Shown here in pieces: positions 49,924 through 64,000 of a DNA stretch of 64,000 nucleotides. The notes under the pieces were generated by a model that was given only the letters and a program-made list of their open reading frames with translations, was not told the origin of the DNA and made no database searches. This DNA is from Streptococcaceae bacterium ESL0729 (GTDB taxonomy: Bacteria; Bacillota; Bacilli; Lactobacillales; Streptococcaceae), in contig CP113924.1 of the NCBI GenBank assembly GCA_029391995.1, positions 1,271,001 through 1,335,000 on the forward strand, read 5' to 3'. The translations under genes were made by a program, and so were the position numbers. Within the stretch, counting starts at the first letter, position 1. Every line of letters begins with the position of its first letter.

Positions 49924-50682
49924 CTACTTAAGTCCTCCGTATCTTCGATCACGTTTTTTATAAACTTCTACTGCCCGTTCAAGCTCGGCCTCATCAAAGT
50001 CTGGCCACAAGGTGGGTGTAAAATACAGCTCACTATAGGCTGCCTGCCAGGGTAGAAAATTACTAAGCCTCTCCTCACCACTTGTCCGAACAATAAAGTC
50101 AGGATCCCTATAAGCTTCAGGCAAAATGGCTGTCTCAAGATGCTTGGAAATCAAATCTTCATTGATATCGTCCAAATTAATGCTTCCATCTTTTACAGCT
50201 CCTGCAATTTTTTTAAGAGCCTGGGTAATCTCATTACGGCCCCCGTAGTTAAGGGCAAAATTTAAAATCATCCCAGTATTATCCTTGGTATCAAGGCTTG
50301 CCCTATCGATGGCATCAAGGGTTGCCCTTGGAACACCTTGTCTTTCCCCAATCATTCTAATTTGGATGTTCTCCCGGTTTAAGACAGGGACAAACTTCTC
50401 ATAAAAATCAATGGGAAGACTCATGATAAACTTAACCTCAGCATCAGGTCTTGTCCAATTTTCGGTTGAAAAGGCATAGACTGTCATGACCTTAATTCCC
50501 ATTTTTTGGCCGTGAATGGCTGCCCTTTGAAGGGAATCCATTCCTGCCTTATGACCTAAAACCCTAGGTTTTCCCTGTTTTTTAGCCCATCGTCCATTCC
50601 CATCCATGATGATTCCTACATGATTTGGAACAGGGATATCAGCCAAATTTTTTATATCTTTATTTTTAAATAGATTTAACAT
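49924..50682 (-). CDS. uppS: Undecaprenyl diphosphate synthase
   Basis: Cis-prenyltransferase that makes the C55 carrier lipid of wall and teichoic-acid synthesis. I start at the ATG at 50682 (GGAG 5 nt before), giving about 252 residues. Substrate-binding IIMDGNGRWAKKQGKPR (about 27-43), TVYAFSTENW, and IVRTSGEERLSNFLPWQ with YSELYFTPTLWPDF are all family motifs. First gene of the uppS-cdsA-dxr-rseP row; TGgTAAAAT at about 50710 is a -10 candidate. Confidence 0.96.
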   Translation of the reverse strand: MLNLFKNKDIKNLADIPVPNHVGIIMDGNGRWAKKQGKPRVLGHKAGMDSLQRAAIHGQKMGIKVMTVYAFSTENWTRPDAEVKFIMSLPIDFYEKFVPVLNRENIQIRMIGERQGVPRATLDAIDRASLDTKDNTGMILNFALNYGGRNEITQALKKIAGAVKDGSINLDDINEDLISKHLETAILPEAYRDPDFIVRTSGEERLSNFLPWQAAYSELYFTPTLWPDFDEAELERAVEVYKKRDRRYGGLK

Positions 50683-50741
50683 AGTCGCTCCATACATTTA
50701 ATATCCTATTTTACCATAATTAAATTATTTTTAATACAGAT

Positions 50742-50760
50742 AAAAAAGGGCCTAGGCCCT
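50742..50760 (-). terminator. Terminator after yajC
   Basis: AGGGC-CTAG-GCCCT on the minus strand followed by TTTTTTATC, next to the yajC stop. Confidence 0.8.
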
Positions 50761-50761
50761 C

Positions 50762-51124
50762 TTATTTGTCTTCTTCGATTGGTGTATCGTAAGGTCTTTG
50801 GCTTTCTTGATCAGCTTTTTCTTCGCTGTCAGCTACAAACTTTTCAGCCTCAGCTTGAATCTCAGCTGGCTCTTTTACAGTTTTAATAGCAGACTTGTCA
50901 AAGGTTAAGATAACACCTTCACAGTCAAGTTCAATAGTTCCAAGGTCATTATTAACAGCAAATAAAGTACCGTGAAGTCCTCCAATTGTTACAATTGAAC
51001 TTCCAACCTTCATGCTATCAAGTAAGTTTTTACGACTTTCTTGAGCTTTCTTTTGCTGTCTTGAGGTCATGAACATCATTCCCCCAACCATGACTAACAT
51101 TACTAAAATAAATGGGCTACCCAT
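50762..51124 (-). CDS. yajC: Preprotein translocase subunit YajC
   Basis: A 120-residue single-pass membrane protein. The N-terminal helix (PFILVMLVMVGGMMFM) is followed by TSRQQKKAQESRKNLLDSMKVG and GGLHGTLFAVN, the usual YajC pattern. It associates with SecDF. The C-terminal tail is acidic. It lies between tgt and uppS; tgt-yajC is a common pair. Confidence 0.92.
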   Translation of the reverse strand: MGSPFILVMLVMVGGMMFMTSRQQKKAQESRKNLLDSMKVGSSIVTIGGLHGTLFAVNNDLGTIELDCEGVILTFDKSAIKTVKEPAEIQAEAEKFVADSEEKADQESQRPYDTPIEEDK

Positions 51125-51185
51125 ATCTACCTCCGATTTTTATGTTGCTTTCTACAGTTTACCAAATTTCTTGGCCTTTAACAAA

Positions 51186-52358
<1,173 letters not shown>

Positions 52359-52402
52359 TCAAGGCATTTTTTTATAGCTTCTTACTTAGCTACAGCTCTA
52401 CT

Positions 52403-52431
52403 ATTCTAACAAATTTGACTTGGGCCGTAAA
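52403..52431 (-). promoter_or_regulatory. tgt promoter
   Basis: Minus strand TTTACG (52426-52431), 17-bp spacer, TGtTAGAAT extended -10 (TAGAAT 52403-52408). Confidence 0.55.
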
Positions 52432-52510
52432 GATAATAAGAGATTAATCACCTGACTTTAACCTGCTTGAAACATTTAAAATAAAATAGTATTTTAGTGG
52501 CTTAGAAGGC

Positions 52511-53737
52511 TTAGGCAGGAATTTCCTTCATACTTAATATTAAAGCAAAGGCAAGGACTACTAAGACTCCCAGACAGATTGCTGCAGGCATGATTCCAAG
52601 GGAGCTTGCTACTGCAACGAGGGCGATGGATAAAAGTCCTGGAAAGACCACTGTAATGGTTGAAATAGCTGATTGAATGGCTCCCATAGATTTTTCTGGA
52701 ATTAGGCTAAAAACTGCCTTTTGCAACCTAGGGCTTAAAACTCCAACTGAAAGGGCATTTCCAAAGGCCCCAACTACAACTAAAAGAAAGTTTTGACTGA
52801 TAAAGCCAAAAATTATCAAAAGCTCCATCAGTTGACACAAGTAGATTGAACTTCTGGTTGTCATCTTCTTTAAAAGTGATCCACTAAGGAAACCACCAAA
52901 AACTAGACCCAAAAGCTCAAGGACTGTAAGAAGAGCAATAGCTTGACCATTTTCAAGGCCATAAAAATTGCTATCTAAAAGCAGGAGAGTCGATAGAGGA
53001 ACTAGGATACTCATAACAGCCTGGCTAATGGAAAGAATTCCCAAAAGCTTAACCACATCACTTAGGCCAAATAATATCTTTAGTGACTCTTTCAAGTGCT
53101 CCAAAAATCCCCTGGCACTCATGGGACGGCCTGATGGAATCTCTGCTTCATACTTGCTTAAATCTTTTTTAATCAAGAGAATACCCAAAAATACTAGTAA
53201 AAAGGTTAGGGCATTAATGACCGCAAAATGACCAATACTGATAAAGCCGATTAGAAGGCCACCCATAAGATTTCCTACCATCCTAAAGAGGCTTGAGCTG
53301 GCCTGCTTAAAGCCCATGGCTTGAGTCATATCATCACTTATGATTCGCATATAAATGGGAGTTAGCATGGCTCCAGAAAAGGTACCCAAGGTATCCGACA
53401 CTAGATTAATTCCACAAATTAGAAAGACCGATAGAAGGCTAAACTGACTGCCCAGAAGAATCAGGGCCACACCAGCATAAAGGACAAATTTGGCAAAGGC
53501 AATAATGGTATATTTTTTTATCCTATTTTTTTGAAAATCTGCTGCAACTCCTGTAAAGATTTGAATAATCTGTGGAATTGTCTCTGAAATGGTAATCAAA
53601 AGGACAGCCAGGGGAGCAAACCTATAGTCTGACACATAATTAATAAAGGCCAGATAAAACATGGTATCCCCAAGTACTGAAATCCATTCATTTATCGACA
53701 TCTGCCTAAAATCTCTATTTTTTAGAAATATATTCAT
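52511..53737 (-). CDS. Major facilitator superfamily transporter (macrolide-efflux-like)
   Basis: A 408-residue protein with about 12 hydrophobic segments. The N-terminus RQMSINEWISVLGDTMFYLAF and the loop TGVAADFQKNRIKKY (motif A position, between helices 2 and 3) resemble the drug-efflux group that includes Mef and YfmO-like proteins. A short charged loop near 190-215 separates the two halves. No substrate can be named. It sits alone between rpoC and tgt on the same strand. A GGGGA Shine-Dalgarno and a nearby TATAAT suggest its own promoter. Confidence 0.8.
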   Translation of the reverse strand: MNIFLKNRDFRQMSINEWISVLGDTMFYLAFINYVSDYRFAPLAVLLITISETIPQIIQIFTGVAADFQKNRIKKYTIIAFAKFVLYAGVALILLGSQFSLLSVFLICGINLVSDTLGTFSGAMLTPIYMRIISDDMTQAMGFKQASSSLFRMVGNLMGGLLIGFISIGHFAVINALTFLLVFLGILLIKKDLSKYEAEIPSGRPMSARGFLEHLKESLKILFGLSDVVKLLGILSISQAVMSILVPLSTLLLLDSNFYGLENGQAIALLTVLELLGLVFGGFLSGSLLKKMTTRSSIYLCQLMELLIIFGFISQNFLLVVVGAFGNALSVGVLSPRLQKAVFSLIPEKSMGAIQSAISTITVVFPGLLSIALVAVASSLGIMPAAICLGVLVVLAFALILSMKEIPA

Positions 53738-53846
53738 CCACTAATTCCCCTTTATTATAATTTATTATAAAAATAATACCATTTAAGAAGGATACTTCCA
53801 AAAATTTACTGGAAACTTCCATTATATGAGAATTTCCGCAGCCAAT

Positions 53847-53884
53847 AAAAAAATACCCAGGAATTAACCTTGGGTATTTTTTAT
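53847..53884 (-). terminator. Terminator after rpoC
   Basis: AATACCCA and TGGGTATT arms plus an inner GG/CC pair with a bulged T, AATTAA loop, then a T-run on the minus strand. It ends the rpoBC operon. Confidence 0.88.
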
Positions 53885-53914
53885 TATTTGTTAAAAGTTG
53901 GTGGAAATTAGCTG

Positions 53915-56900
53915 TTATTCAGTAACTTCAACTACTTCTAAGACTTCTTCAGTTGCTGGTACATGAGCTTGTGGCTCGATGTTACGGTAGCGCTGCATAC
54001 CTGTACCCGCTGGGATAATCTTACCGATGATAACATTTTCCTTAAGACCAAGTAGGTGGTCTTTCTTACCGCGGATGGCAGCATCTGTAAGGACACGAGT
54101 TGTTTCCTGGAATGATGCAGCTGATAGGAATGAGTTAGTTTCAAGAGATGCTTTTGTAATCCCCATAAGGACTGGACGTGATGTCGCAGGGACTCCACCC
54201 TTGATAAGAGTGTCTTCATTGGCATCAGAGAAGTCTGAGATGTCCATAAGTGTTCCTGGAAGAAGGTCAGTGTCCCCTGGATCCATAACGCGAACCTTAC
54301 GTAGCATTTGACGAACCATAACCTCAACGTGTTTGTCGCCGATTTCTACCCCTTGAGAACGGTAAACTTTTTGTACTTCTGCAAGTAGGTAAGTTTCTAC
54401 AGATAGGGCGTCACGTACTTGTAGGAGGTGTTTAGGTTCGATTGATCCTTCAGTAAGTGGAGCACCACGGTGAACAAAGTCCCCAACTGCAACCTTCATA
54501 CGAGATGTGAATGGTACAGTGTATGTACGTGTATCAGTTTCACCTTTGACAGTTACTTCCTTAGTACGTGTGCTTGCTTCTTCAGTGATTTCGACAACTT
54601 CACCTGTAACTTCAGTGATGATTGCTTCCCCTTTAGGATTACGAGCTTCAAAGATTTCCTGGATACGAGGGAGACCCTGAGTGATATCTTCACTTGAGGC
54701 AACCCCACCCGTATGGAAGGTACGCATTGTAAGCTGTGTTCCTGGCTCCCCGATTGATTGGGCTGCAATTGTACCAACTGCTTCACCAACTTCAACGGCA
54801 TCACCTGTTGCAAGGTTGACACCATAACAGTGTTTACATACACCGTGACGAGTACGACAGGTAAATACGCTACGGATTTTGACTTGTTCAATACCAGCTT
54901 TCACAATAGCAGCTGCAATATCTTCTGTAATCAGCTCATCCATACCAATGATTACTTCACCAGTTTCAGGATTAGTTACAGTTTGTAGAGTATAACGTCC
55001 TGCTAGACGCTCATCAAGTGGTTCAACCATCTCTTTACCGTCAGTGATAGCACTGATGATAAGTCCGCGGTCAGTTCCACAGTCATCTTCACGGATGATT
55101 ACGTCTTGGGCTACGTCTACTAGACGACGAGTCAAGTAACCTGAATCGGCAGTCTTAAGGGCTGTATCGGTCATACCTTTACGAGCTCCGTGAGTAGAGA
55201 AGAACATCTCGAGGACTGAAAGACCCTCACGGAAGTTTGAGATGATAGGAAGCTCCATAATACGTCCATTTGGAGCGGCCATAAGTCCACGCATACCGGC
55301 AAGCTGTGAGAAGTTTGAGATGTTACCACGGGCCCCAGAGTCCATCATCATAACGATTGGGTTCTTAAGGTCTTGAGTTTCAATCAGACGTTTTTCAAGC
55401 TCTTCTTTAGCTCCACGCCAAACGTTTGTTACAGCTTGGTAGCGTTCGTCATCAGTGATTAAACCACGACGGAACTGAATGGTGATTGTCTCAACTTTTT
55501 CATGGGCTGCATCGATGATTTCTTGTTTTTCTTCAACGACTGGGATATCTGCGATACCCACTGTAAGACCAGCTTTTGTTGAGTGGTGGTAACCTAAATC
55601 TTTCAGACGGTCAAGCATTTCAGAAGTTTCTGTAGTGCGGAAACGTTTGAAGACTTCAGCGATTACATTACCAAGATATTTTTTCTTAAATGGTGCTACA
55701 AGGTCAAGATTTTCGATTGCTTCCTTAACATTTCCTCCAGCAGGAACAAAGTAACGGTCATCTGTTTGACTTGTTAGGTTGTCCATTGTTGGCTCATTTA
55801 GGTAAGGGAACTCTGTAGGCATGATTGCATTGAAGAGAATCTTACCAACAGTTGTAAGTAGGATTTTACCTTCTTGATCTTGTGTCCAAGGTTTTTCAAG
55901 TGAGTTAGTTGCGATACCAACACGTGTGTGCAGGTGAACGTAACCATTACGCCAAGCAATGATTGCTTCATCAGGATTTGAGAAGATCATTCCTTCACCT
56001 TCACGTCCTGCTTCTTCCATAGTTAGGTAGTAGTTACCTAGGACCATATCCTGTGATGGAGTTACTACTGGCTTACCATCTTTAGGGTTAAGGATGTGTT
56101 CAGCAGCAAGCATAAGGATACGAGCTTCAGCTTGAGCTTCTTCAGAAAGTGGTACGTGGACGGCCATTTGGTCTCCATCGAAGTCGGCATTGTAGGCCTC
56201 ACATACAAGTGGGTGAAGGCGGATTGCACGTCCGTCGATAAGGACTGGTTCAAAGGCCTGGATACCAAGTCTGTGAAGGGTAGGGGCCCTATTAAGTAGA
56301 ACTGGGTGTTCCTTGATTACATCTTCTAAAACATCCCAGATGTCTTCGTCCATACGCTCAACCTTACGTTTAGCCGCACGAACATTGGCTGCCATTTCAC
56401 GTTTAACAAGTTCAGCCATAACGAATGGTTTAAATAGCTCGATTGCCATCTCTTTTGGAAGACCACATTGGTACATCTTAAGAGTTGGACCAACGACGAT
56501 TACTGAACGTCCTGAGTAGTCAACACGTTTACCAAGCAAGTTTTGACGGAAACGTCCTTGTTTACCTTTAAGCATGTGGCTTAGAGATTTAAGCGGGCGG
56601 TTACCTGGTCCTGTAATTGGACGACCACGGCGACCGTTGTCGATTAGGGCATCAACTGCCTCTTGGAGCATACGTTTCTCATTTTGAACGATGATTCCAG
56701 GAGCGTTAAGCTCAATCAGACGTTTAAGACGGTTGTTACGGTTGATAACACGACGGTAAAGGTCGTTAAGGTCACTTGTGGCAAAACGTCCACCATCAAG
56801 TTGAACCATTGGACGTAAATCTGGTGGAATAACTGGAAGTACATCCATTACCATCCAGTCAAGCTGGTTGTCTGATTTACGGAAGGCATCAAGAATGTCC

Positions 56901-57532
56901 AGACGACGAACAGCCTTAACACGTTTTTGTCCGCTTGCTGTTTTAAGCTCTTCTTTAAGCTCAACAATTTCACGGTCAAGGTCAACGTCCATAAGTAGGT
57001 CTTGAATGGCTTCAGCACCCATCTTAGCAACGAATGATCCGTAGCCGTATTCCAGCATTTTTTCGCGGTATTCACGTTCACTTAGAAGAGTTTTCTTCTC
57101 CATTGGAGTGTCTTTTGGATCGATTACCACGTATGAGGCAAAGTAGATTACTTCCTCAAGGGCACGTGGGCTCATATCTAGGGCAAGACCCATGCGAGAA
57201 GGGATTCCTTTGAAGTACCAAATGTGGGTTACAGGAGCCGCAAGCTCGATGTGTCCCATACGTTCACGACGTACTTTAGCACGGGTAACTTCTACCCCAC
57301 AGCGGTCACAGACGATACCCTTATAACGGATACGCTTGTATTTACCACAGGCACACTCCCAGTCTTTTGTAGGACCAAAGATACGTTCATCAAATAGTCC
57401 TTCACGTTCTGGTTTTAGTGTACGGTAGTTGATTGTTTCTGGTTTTTTTACTTCACCGTATGACCAAGTACGGATTTGGCGTGGTGAAGCCAGAGATATT
57501 TGCATACTCTGAAATTTATTAACATCTACCAA
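53915..57532 (-). CDS. rpoC: DNA-directed RNA polymerase beta' subunit
   Basis: Catalytic clamp subunit, 1205 residues. N-terminal zinc ribbon [20 protein letters not shown] (about 60-79). The active-site magnesium loop [16 protein letters not shown] is near residue 447. A second zinc site is [13 protein letters not shown] (about 885). Trigger-loop and bridge-helix segments ([20 protein letters not shown], about 735) are intact. It follows rpoB by 108 bp and is closed by a terminator. Confidence 0.98.
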   Translation of the reverse strand: MVDVNKFQSMQISLASPRQIRTWSYGEVKKPETINYRTLKPEREGLFDERIFGPTKDWECACGKYKRIRYKGIVCDRCGVEVTRAKVRRERMGHIELAAPVTHIWYFKGIPSRMGLALDMSPRALEEVIYFASYVVIDPKDTPMEKKTLLSEREYREKMLEYGYGSFVAKMGAEAIQDLLMDVDLDREIVELKEELKTASGQKRVKAVRRLDILDAFRKSDNQLDWMVMDVLPVIPPDLRPMVQLDGGRFATSDLNDLYRRVINRNNRLKRLIELNAPGIIVQNEKRMLQEAVDALIDNGRRGRPITGPGNRPLKSLSHMLKGKQGRFRQNLLGKRVDYSGRSVIVVGPTLKMYQCGLPKEMAIELFKPFVMAELVKREMAANVRAAKRKVERMDEDIWDVLEDVIKEHPVLLNRAPTLHRLGIQAFEPVLIDGRAIRLHPLVCEAYNADFDGDQMAVHVPLSEEAQAEARILMLAAEHILNPKDGKPVVTPSQDMVLGNYYLTMEEAGREGEGMIFSNPDEAIIAWRNGYVHLHTRVGIATNSLEKPWTQDQEGKILLTTVGKILFNAIMPTEFPYLNEPTMDNLTSQTDDRYFVPAGGNVKEAIENLDLVAPFKKKYLGNVIAEVFKRFRTTETSEMLDRLKDLGYHHSTKAGLTVGIADIPVVEEKQEIIDAAHEKVETITIQFRRGLITDDERYQAVTNVWRGAKEELEKRLIETQDLKNPIVMMMDSGARGNISNFSQLAGMRGLMAAPNGRIMELPIISNFREGLSVLEMFFSTHGARKGMTDTALKTADSGYLTRRLVDVAQDVIIREDDCGTDRGLIISAITDGKEMVEPLDERLAGRYTLQTVTNPETGEVIIGMDELITEDIAAAIVKAGIEQVKIRSVFTCRTRHGVCKHCYGVNLATGDAVEVGEAVGTIAAQSIGEPGTQLTMRTFHTGGVASSEDITQGLPRIQEIFEARNPKGEAIITEVTGEVVEITEEASTRTKEVTVKGETDTRTYTVPFTSRMKVAVGDFVHRGAPLTEGSIEPKHLLQVRDALSVETYLLAEVQKVYRSQGVEIGDKHVEVMVRQMLRKVRVMDPGDTDLLPGTLMDISDFSDANEDTLIKGGVPATSRPVLMGITKASLETNSFLSAASFQETTRVLTDAAIRGKKDHLLGLKENVIIGKIIPAGTGMQRYRNIEPQAHVPATEEVLEVVEVTE

Positions 57533-57640
57533 GATTTTTTCTCCTAGCTATATAAAACTTGATAAAGGGCATCTGTGCCCTTTATCAACGTAAGTTCTCA
57601 AAATCTATATTATCTATTTTTACTAAAGTTAAAGTATAAC

Positions 57641-61264
<3,624 letters not shown>

Positions 61265-61507
61265 TGTAGTTTCTCCTCTTTCCTATTTTACAAATCATTG
61301 CTTATAAATAGTTATTTTAAAGTAGTCTGAAAATTTAGAAGGTTTAAGTTTCAGTAACTTAGCCTGAAAAATAAGGTCTAAAACGGCAAAAAAAGCAACG
61401 GTCAATTCCTTCACCGCTGCTCACTACACCCGTATGGACAATATTTCATACCAGGTGTACCGACAAACTATTTCTTTCCATTATACACTAGTTAGTATTA
61501 ATGTCAA
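61265..61507 (-). promoter_or_regulatory. rpoBC promoter and structured leader with attenuator-like hairpin
   Basis: The 319-bp gap between pepO and rpoB holds, on the minus strand, TTGACA (61502-61507), 16-bp spacer and TATAAT (61480-61485). The transcript then has hairpin 1 (61426-61458; ACACC/GGTGT and GTATG/CATAC) and hairpin 2 (61394-61421) followed by a T-run. About 120 nt of unstructured-looking RNA leads to rpoB. A conserved Lactobacillales rpoB leader (Lacto-rpoB motif) is known; identity with this one needs a covariance search. Confidence 0.75.
61388..61421 (-). terminator. Terminator-like hairpin inside the rpoB leader
   Basis: AGCAGCGGT and ACCGTTGCT pair over 9 bp (one G-U) around a 10-nt loop, followed immediately by TTTTTT. 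It lies downstream of the rpoB promoter, so it would act as an attenuator as well as ending pepO read-through. Confidence 0.75.
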
Positions 61508-61583
61508 GCTTTTTTTATATTTTTTTACATTTTATTTTTGATAAAAATACTCTGATAAAAGTTCCTCATAAATAGAAAGCTTT

Positions 61584-63464
61584 TTACCAAATTTTAACCC
61601 TATCTTCTGGGGCCCGCCACATAGAGTCTCCTTCTTTAACATCAAAGACTTCAAAGAATTCGTCCAGGTTGGTTGGTTGGACATTTGCCCGAAGTTTGGC
61701 TGGAGCATGGACATCAGAGCTTAATAACATTTGTGTGTATTCGTCCTTGGCTTTATTCCGCCAAACGGTAGCCCATTGCTCAAAGACCTCACGCAGATTA
61801 GCATCTGGCTCCAGCTGGCTTGCTGTCATGGCTGCTGTAAGCCCTCCAGCATCTGCGATGTTTTCACTAACAACAAGGGTTCCATTAACCTTGCCACCTG
61901 CAATCTCAAGTCCTTCAAACTCATCAATCATCAGCTTTTGCTTCTCTTCAAAGGCCTTGAAATCTTCTTCAGTCCACCAATTTTCCATGTTACCGAATTT
62001 ATCAAAGAGAGCACCATTATTGTCAAAGGCGTGTGAGATTTCATGAGCAATAACAGCTCCAATCCCCCCGTAATTTTGACTACTGCTTTGACTTACACTA
62101 TAGAAAGGTTCTTGGAGAATAGCTGCTGGGAAGACAATGGTATTACTGTCTGGACTAAAGTAGGCATTTACCATGTGAGCTGGCATATGCCATTCAGTCT
62201 TGTCTACATCCTCAGAGTATTTTTCATAGTGCCTACGAGTGCGGATTTTGCTAAAGCCTTGAACATCCTCATAGATACTAGCGTCTCCTACCCTAAATTT
62301 GTTGTAGATTTCAGGTAACTTGTCTGGATAGCCAATAAAAACTGTCATGGCATCAAGTTTTTCAATGGCCTTACCAATTGTTTCCTTAGACAACCAATTA
62401 TTGTCACTTAGACGCTCCTGGTAGATTTTAATCATTTGAGCAGTCATACGTTTAACATCCTGCTTGGCCTCTTCACCAAAATACTTATGACCATAATAAA
62501 GTCCAACTGCTTGAGAAAATTGCCCTGTCGCAAGGTCATAGGCATGTTTTTCCTGGCTACGGGCCTCAGAAATACCGCTTAGGAAACGACCAAAGGCTCC
62601 ACCTAAAATTCGAAGATCATCTGATAGGTAACCTGTCGCAGATCTCGCTGCCATAACAAGCATGTATGACTTGATAAGTTCAAAATTTTCTTCATTTACA
62701 AGGCTATTAAAGTTTTCAAAGAACCTTTTCTCATAAACAAGAACTCGGTCAGGAAGCTCCCCAATCAGCCCTCTCATTAAGCGGTCGAAATCAACTGTTG
62801 TAAGCTTACCTACAAATTCGCCAATCTCTACTGGATTATAAAGATCTGCATATTTAGCCCACTCCTCACTTGTATTTACATAAGGAACCAAGAGAGAATC
62901 AAACTTCAATGTATCATCAGCTAATTTTTCAGCCCTGTTCTGGTCATAGCCAAACTCCTTTAAAATATCAATGGTATTTTGACGGTAAAAGGCTAAAAGT
63001 TCATCTTTTCTAGGATGATTTTCTGCGTAATAGCTTGTATCAGGCAGGATGAGTCCAACACTTGAAAAATATAAGGCATTATGGATGGCATCCTTCATAT
63101 CAGGAGATACTGAAAGTCCAAAAGGCGGTGTTGTACTTGAATTTAAAATAAGATCTGCCAAATTTTCATCAAAATCAGCAAAGTCTTTAATTCCTTCAAT
63201 TCGGGCCAACTCAGCTTTTACAGGCTCCACTCCAAAATTCTTACGAGCTTCAAAATCTCCTGCTTTTTTATAAAATTTAATAAATTCATGCATTACAGGC
63301 TCTGCAAAATCAACAGGACCTGAAAAATCTTCCATGAGGGTTTTCTCATTATTAATCACCAGCTCATCAAAGGCAGACATTCTTGGTTTGTCACTTGGAA
63401 TCTCACTTTTTTCCAACCAATCCTTGTTAACTGCTTCAAATAAATCATCTTGTATACGAACCAT
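61584..63464 (-). CDS. pepO: M13-family endopeptidase PepO
   Basis: Neprilysin-like zinc oligopeptidase, 626 residues, the size of lactococcal PepO. Zinc motif HEISH is in VIAHEISHAFDNNGALFD (about 475-490) and the third ligand in ENIADAGG (about 535). NAYFSPDSNTIVFPAAILQ binds substrate backbone, and the C-terminal WRAPEDRVKIW completes the family. No signal peptide, so intracellular: it trims peptides after uptake. GGAGG precedes the ATG; TGaTACAAT at 63489-63494 is a -10 candidate. Confidence 0.95.
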   Translation of the reverse strand: MVRIQDDLFEAVNKDWLEKSEIPSDKPRMSAFDELVINNEKTLMEDFSGPVDFAEPVMHEFIKFYKKAGDFEARKNFGVEPVKAELARIEGIKDFADFDENLADLILNSSTTPPFGLSVSPDMKDAIHNALYFSSVGLILPDTSYYAENHPRKDELLAFYRQNTIDILKEFGYDQNRAEKLADDTLKFDSLLVPYVNTSEEWAKYADLYNPVEIGEFVGKLTTVDFDRLMRGLIGELPDRVLVYEKRFFENFNSLVNEENFELIKSYMLVMAARSATGYLSDDLRILGGAFGRFLSGISEARSQEKHAYDLATGQFSQAVGLYYGHKYFGEEAKQDVKRMTAQMIKIYQERLSDNNWLSKETIGKAIEKLDAMTVFIGYPDKLPEIYNKFRVGDASIYEDVQGFSKIRTRRHYEKYSEDVDKTEWHMPAHMVNAYFSPDSNTIVFPAAILQEPFYSVSQSSSQNYGGIGAVIAHEISHAFDNNGALFDKFGNMENWWTEEDFKAFEEKQKLMIDEFEGLEIAGGKVNGTLVVSENIADAGGLTAAMTASQLEPDANLREVFEQWATVWRNKAKDEYTQMLLSSDVHAPAKLRANVQPTNLDEFFEVFDVKEGDSMWRAPEDRVKIW

Positions 63465-63536
63465 ATCTTCCTCCTTTATTTTAATAGTATTGTATCAAAA
63501 ATTCTGAATAATTTCTAAACTTATAGAGACTATAGA

Positions 63537-63567
63537 AAAAAACACCCGTACTTTAAACGAGTGTTCC
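63537..63567 (-). terminator. Terminator after nrdG
   Basis: Minus strand AACACTCGT and ACGGGTGTT pair over 9 bp with one G-U, loop TTAAAGT, then TTTTTTTC. Confidence 0.85.
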
Positions 63568-63569
63568 TT

Positions 63570-64000
63570 TTATAATAATTTATTGCGGTCAACCTGCTCA
63601 AAGCTTGTACTACCATCCTTCAGTTTATCCCAAAGAATAAGGCGCCCTGCTTCAAGTGATTTTTTTACATCAATAATCCTTTGATTGCTTGATCCCCTAA
63701 ACTGAAGAAGAAGATTCTTTTTATTAATATCAAAACGACCATCGACCAAAATATCAATATTCTCCAGTAATTCAAGTTTATCCGTGCTATCAAGTGCGAG
63801 CTCCTCCCAGGTATAGCCTGTCCATGACCAAATATCCTTTTGAGGAAGCTCCCTTCTGATTCTTTTAACCAGTGGAAGAACTACGCCTGTGTTCAAAAAG
63901 GGTTCACCGCCAAGAAGGGTCAAGCCCTGAACATAAGATTCTCTCATGTCAGCCATAATCCTCTCCTCAATCTCCTTAGTATAGGGGCTACCGAAGCGGA
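63570..64000 (-). CDS. nrdG: Anaerobic ribonucleotide reductase activating protein (partial, N-terminus beyond window)
   Basis: Radical-SAM activase that installs the glycyl radical on NrdD. The frame runs through the internal ATG at 63956 to the window edge (RFGSPYTKEIEERIMADM), so the true start and the CxxxCxxC cluster motif lie outside. The visible 142 or so residues include YVQGLTLLGGEPFLNTG and KDIWSWTGYTWEEL, typical of NrdG, and ILVDGRFD. nrdD is expected upstream on the same strand. The terminator follows directly. Confidence 0.93.
   Translation of the reverse strand, partial: RFGSPYTKEIEERIMADMRESYVQGLTLLGGEPFLNTGVVLPLVKRIRRELPQKDIWSWTGYTWEELALDSTDKLELLENIDILVDGRFDINKKNLLLQFRGSSNQRIIDVKKSLEAGRLILWDKLKDGSTSFEQVDRNKLL

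Noticed and set aside
63570..63956. A 128-residue stand-alone gene starting at the ATG at 63956
   Set aside because: The frame continues upstream through NrdG family residues to the window edge, so this ATG is internal.

Overview
The window is a continuous piece of a low-GC Firmicutes chromosome, almost certainly from the family Streptococcaceae and close to Lactococcus or a related genus. The evidence is the gene content and local order: recA beside spx, tatD-rnmV-rsmA-rsgA-rpe, rpsD-veg-dnaB helicase-rplI-gdpP, a GdpP with a degenerate GGDEF domain, a 626-residue PepO of lactococcal size, a PolC-type replicative polymerase, and a rpoB cluster I sequence of streptococcal type. Genus assignment is inference only. 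I see no insertion sequence, prophage, CRISPR array, tRNA or rRNA. Nearly every gene is a recognisable chromosomal gene.

Layout. 1-3947 (+): end of a probable glgD, then glgA and glgP, the end of a glycogen operon. 3984-8255 (-): yhaO-yhaN-yhaM, a Mre11/Rad50-like pair with the YhaM exoribonuclease. 8283-12229 (-): rpe, rsgA, rsmA, rnmV, tatD (ribosome maturation and sugar metabolism). 12356-14013 (-): spx and recA. 14248-16245 (+): a MacB-like ABC transporter. 16332-23243 (-): rpsD, veg, replicative helicase, rplI, gdpP, mnmG. 23438-27689 (-): a ClbS/DUF1706 protein, a GacH/LtaS-like phosphoglycerol transferase, mnmA. 27921-32519 (+): HAD phosphatase, L-serine dehydratase sdaAB-sdaAA, an AEC transporter with a D-2-hydroxyacid dehydrogenase. 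32624-36580: yfhO (+), a CopY-type repressor (-), glycerophosphodiesterase (+). 36619-52331 (-): leuS, prs, polC, proS, rseP, dxr, cdsA, uppS, yajC, tgt. 52511-64000 (-): MFS transporter, rpoC, rpoB, pepO, and the end of nrdG.

Most genes serve translation, replication, transcription and envelope synthesis. The uppS-cdsA-dxr-rseP-proS-polC order is the Bacillus order, including dxr. That gene is unexpected because Streptococcaceae generally make isoprenoids by the mevalonate route.

I found no clear new multi-gene system. The points most worth a second look are: a promoter plus terminator-like attenuator in the rpoBC leader; an apparently leaderless yfhO mRNA; a solitary CopY repressor with a perfect cop box but only one CxC motif; an intact dxr; a perfect 18-bp palindrome on the AEC-transporter promoter; and a GacH-sized transferase with no rhamnan genes in view. 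Several starts were moved from the longest ORF (yhaN and recA to TTG, mnmG to GTG) because of Shine-Dalgarno placement and family N-termini.
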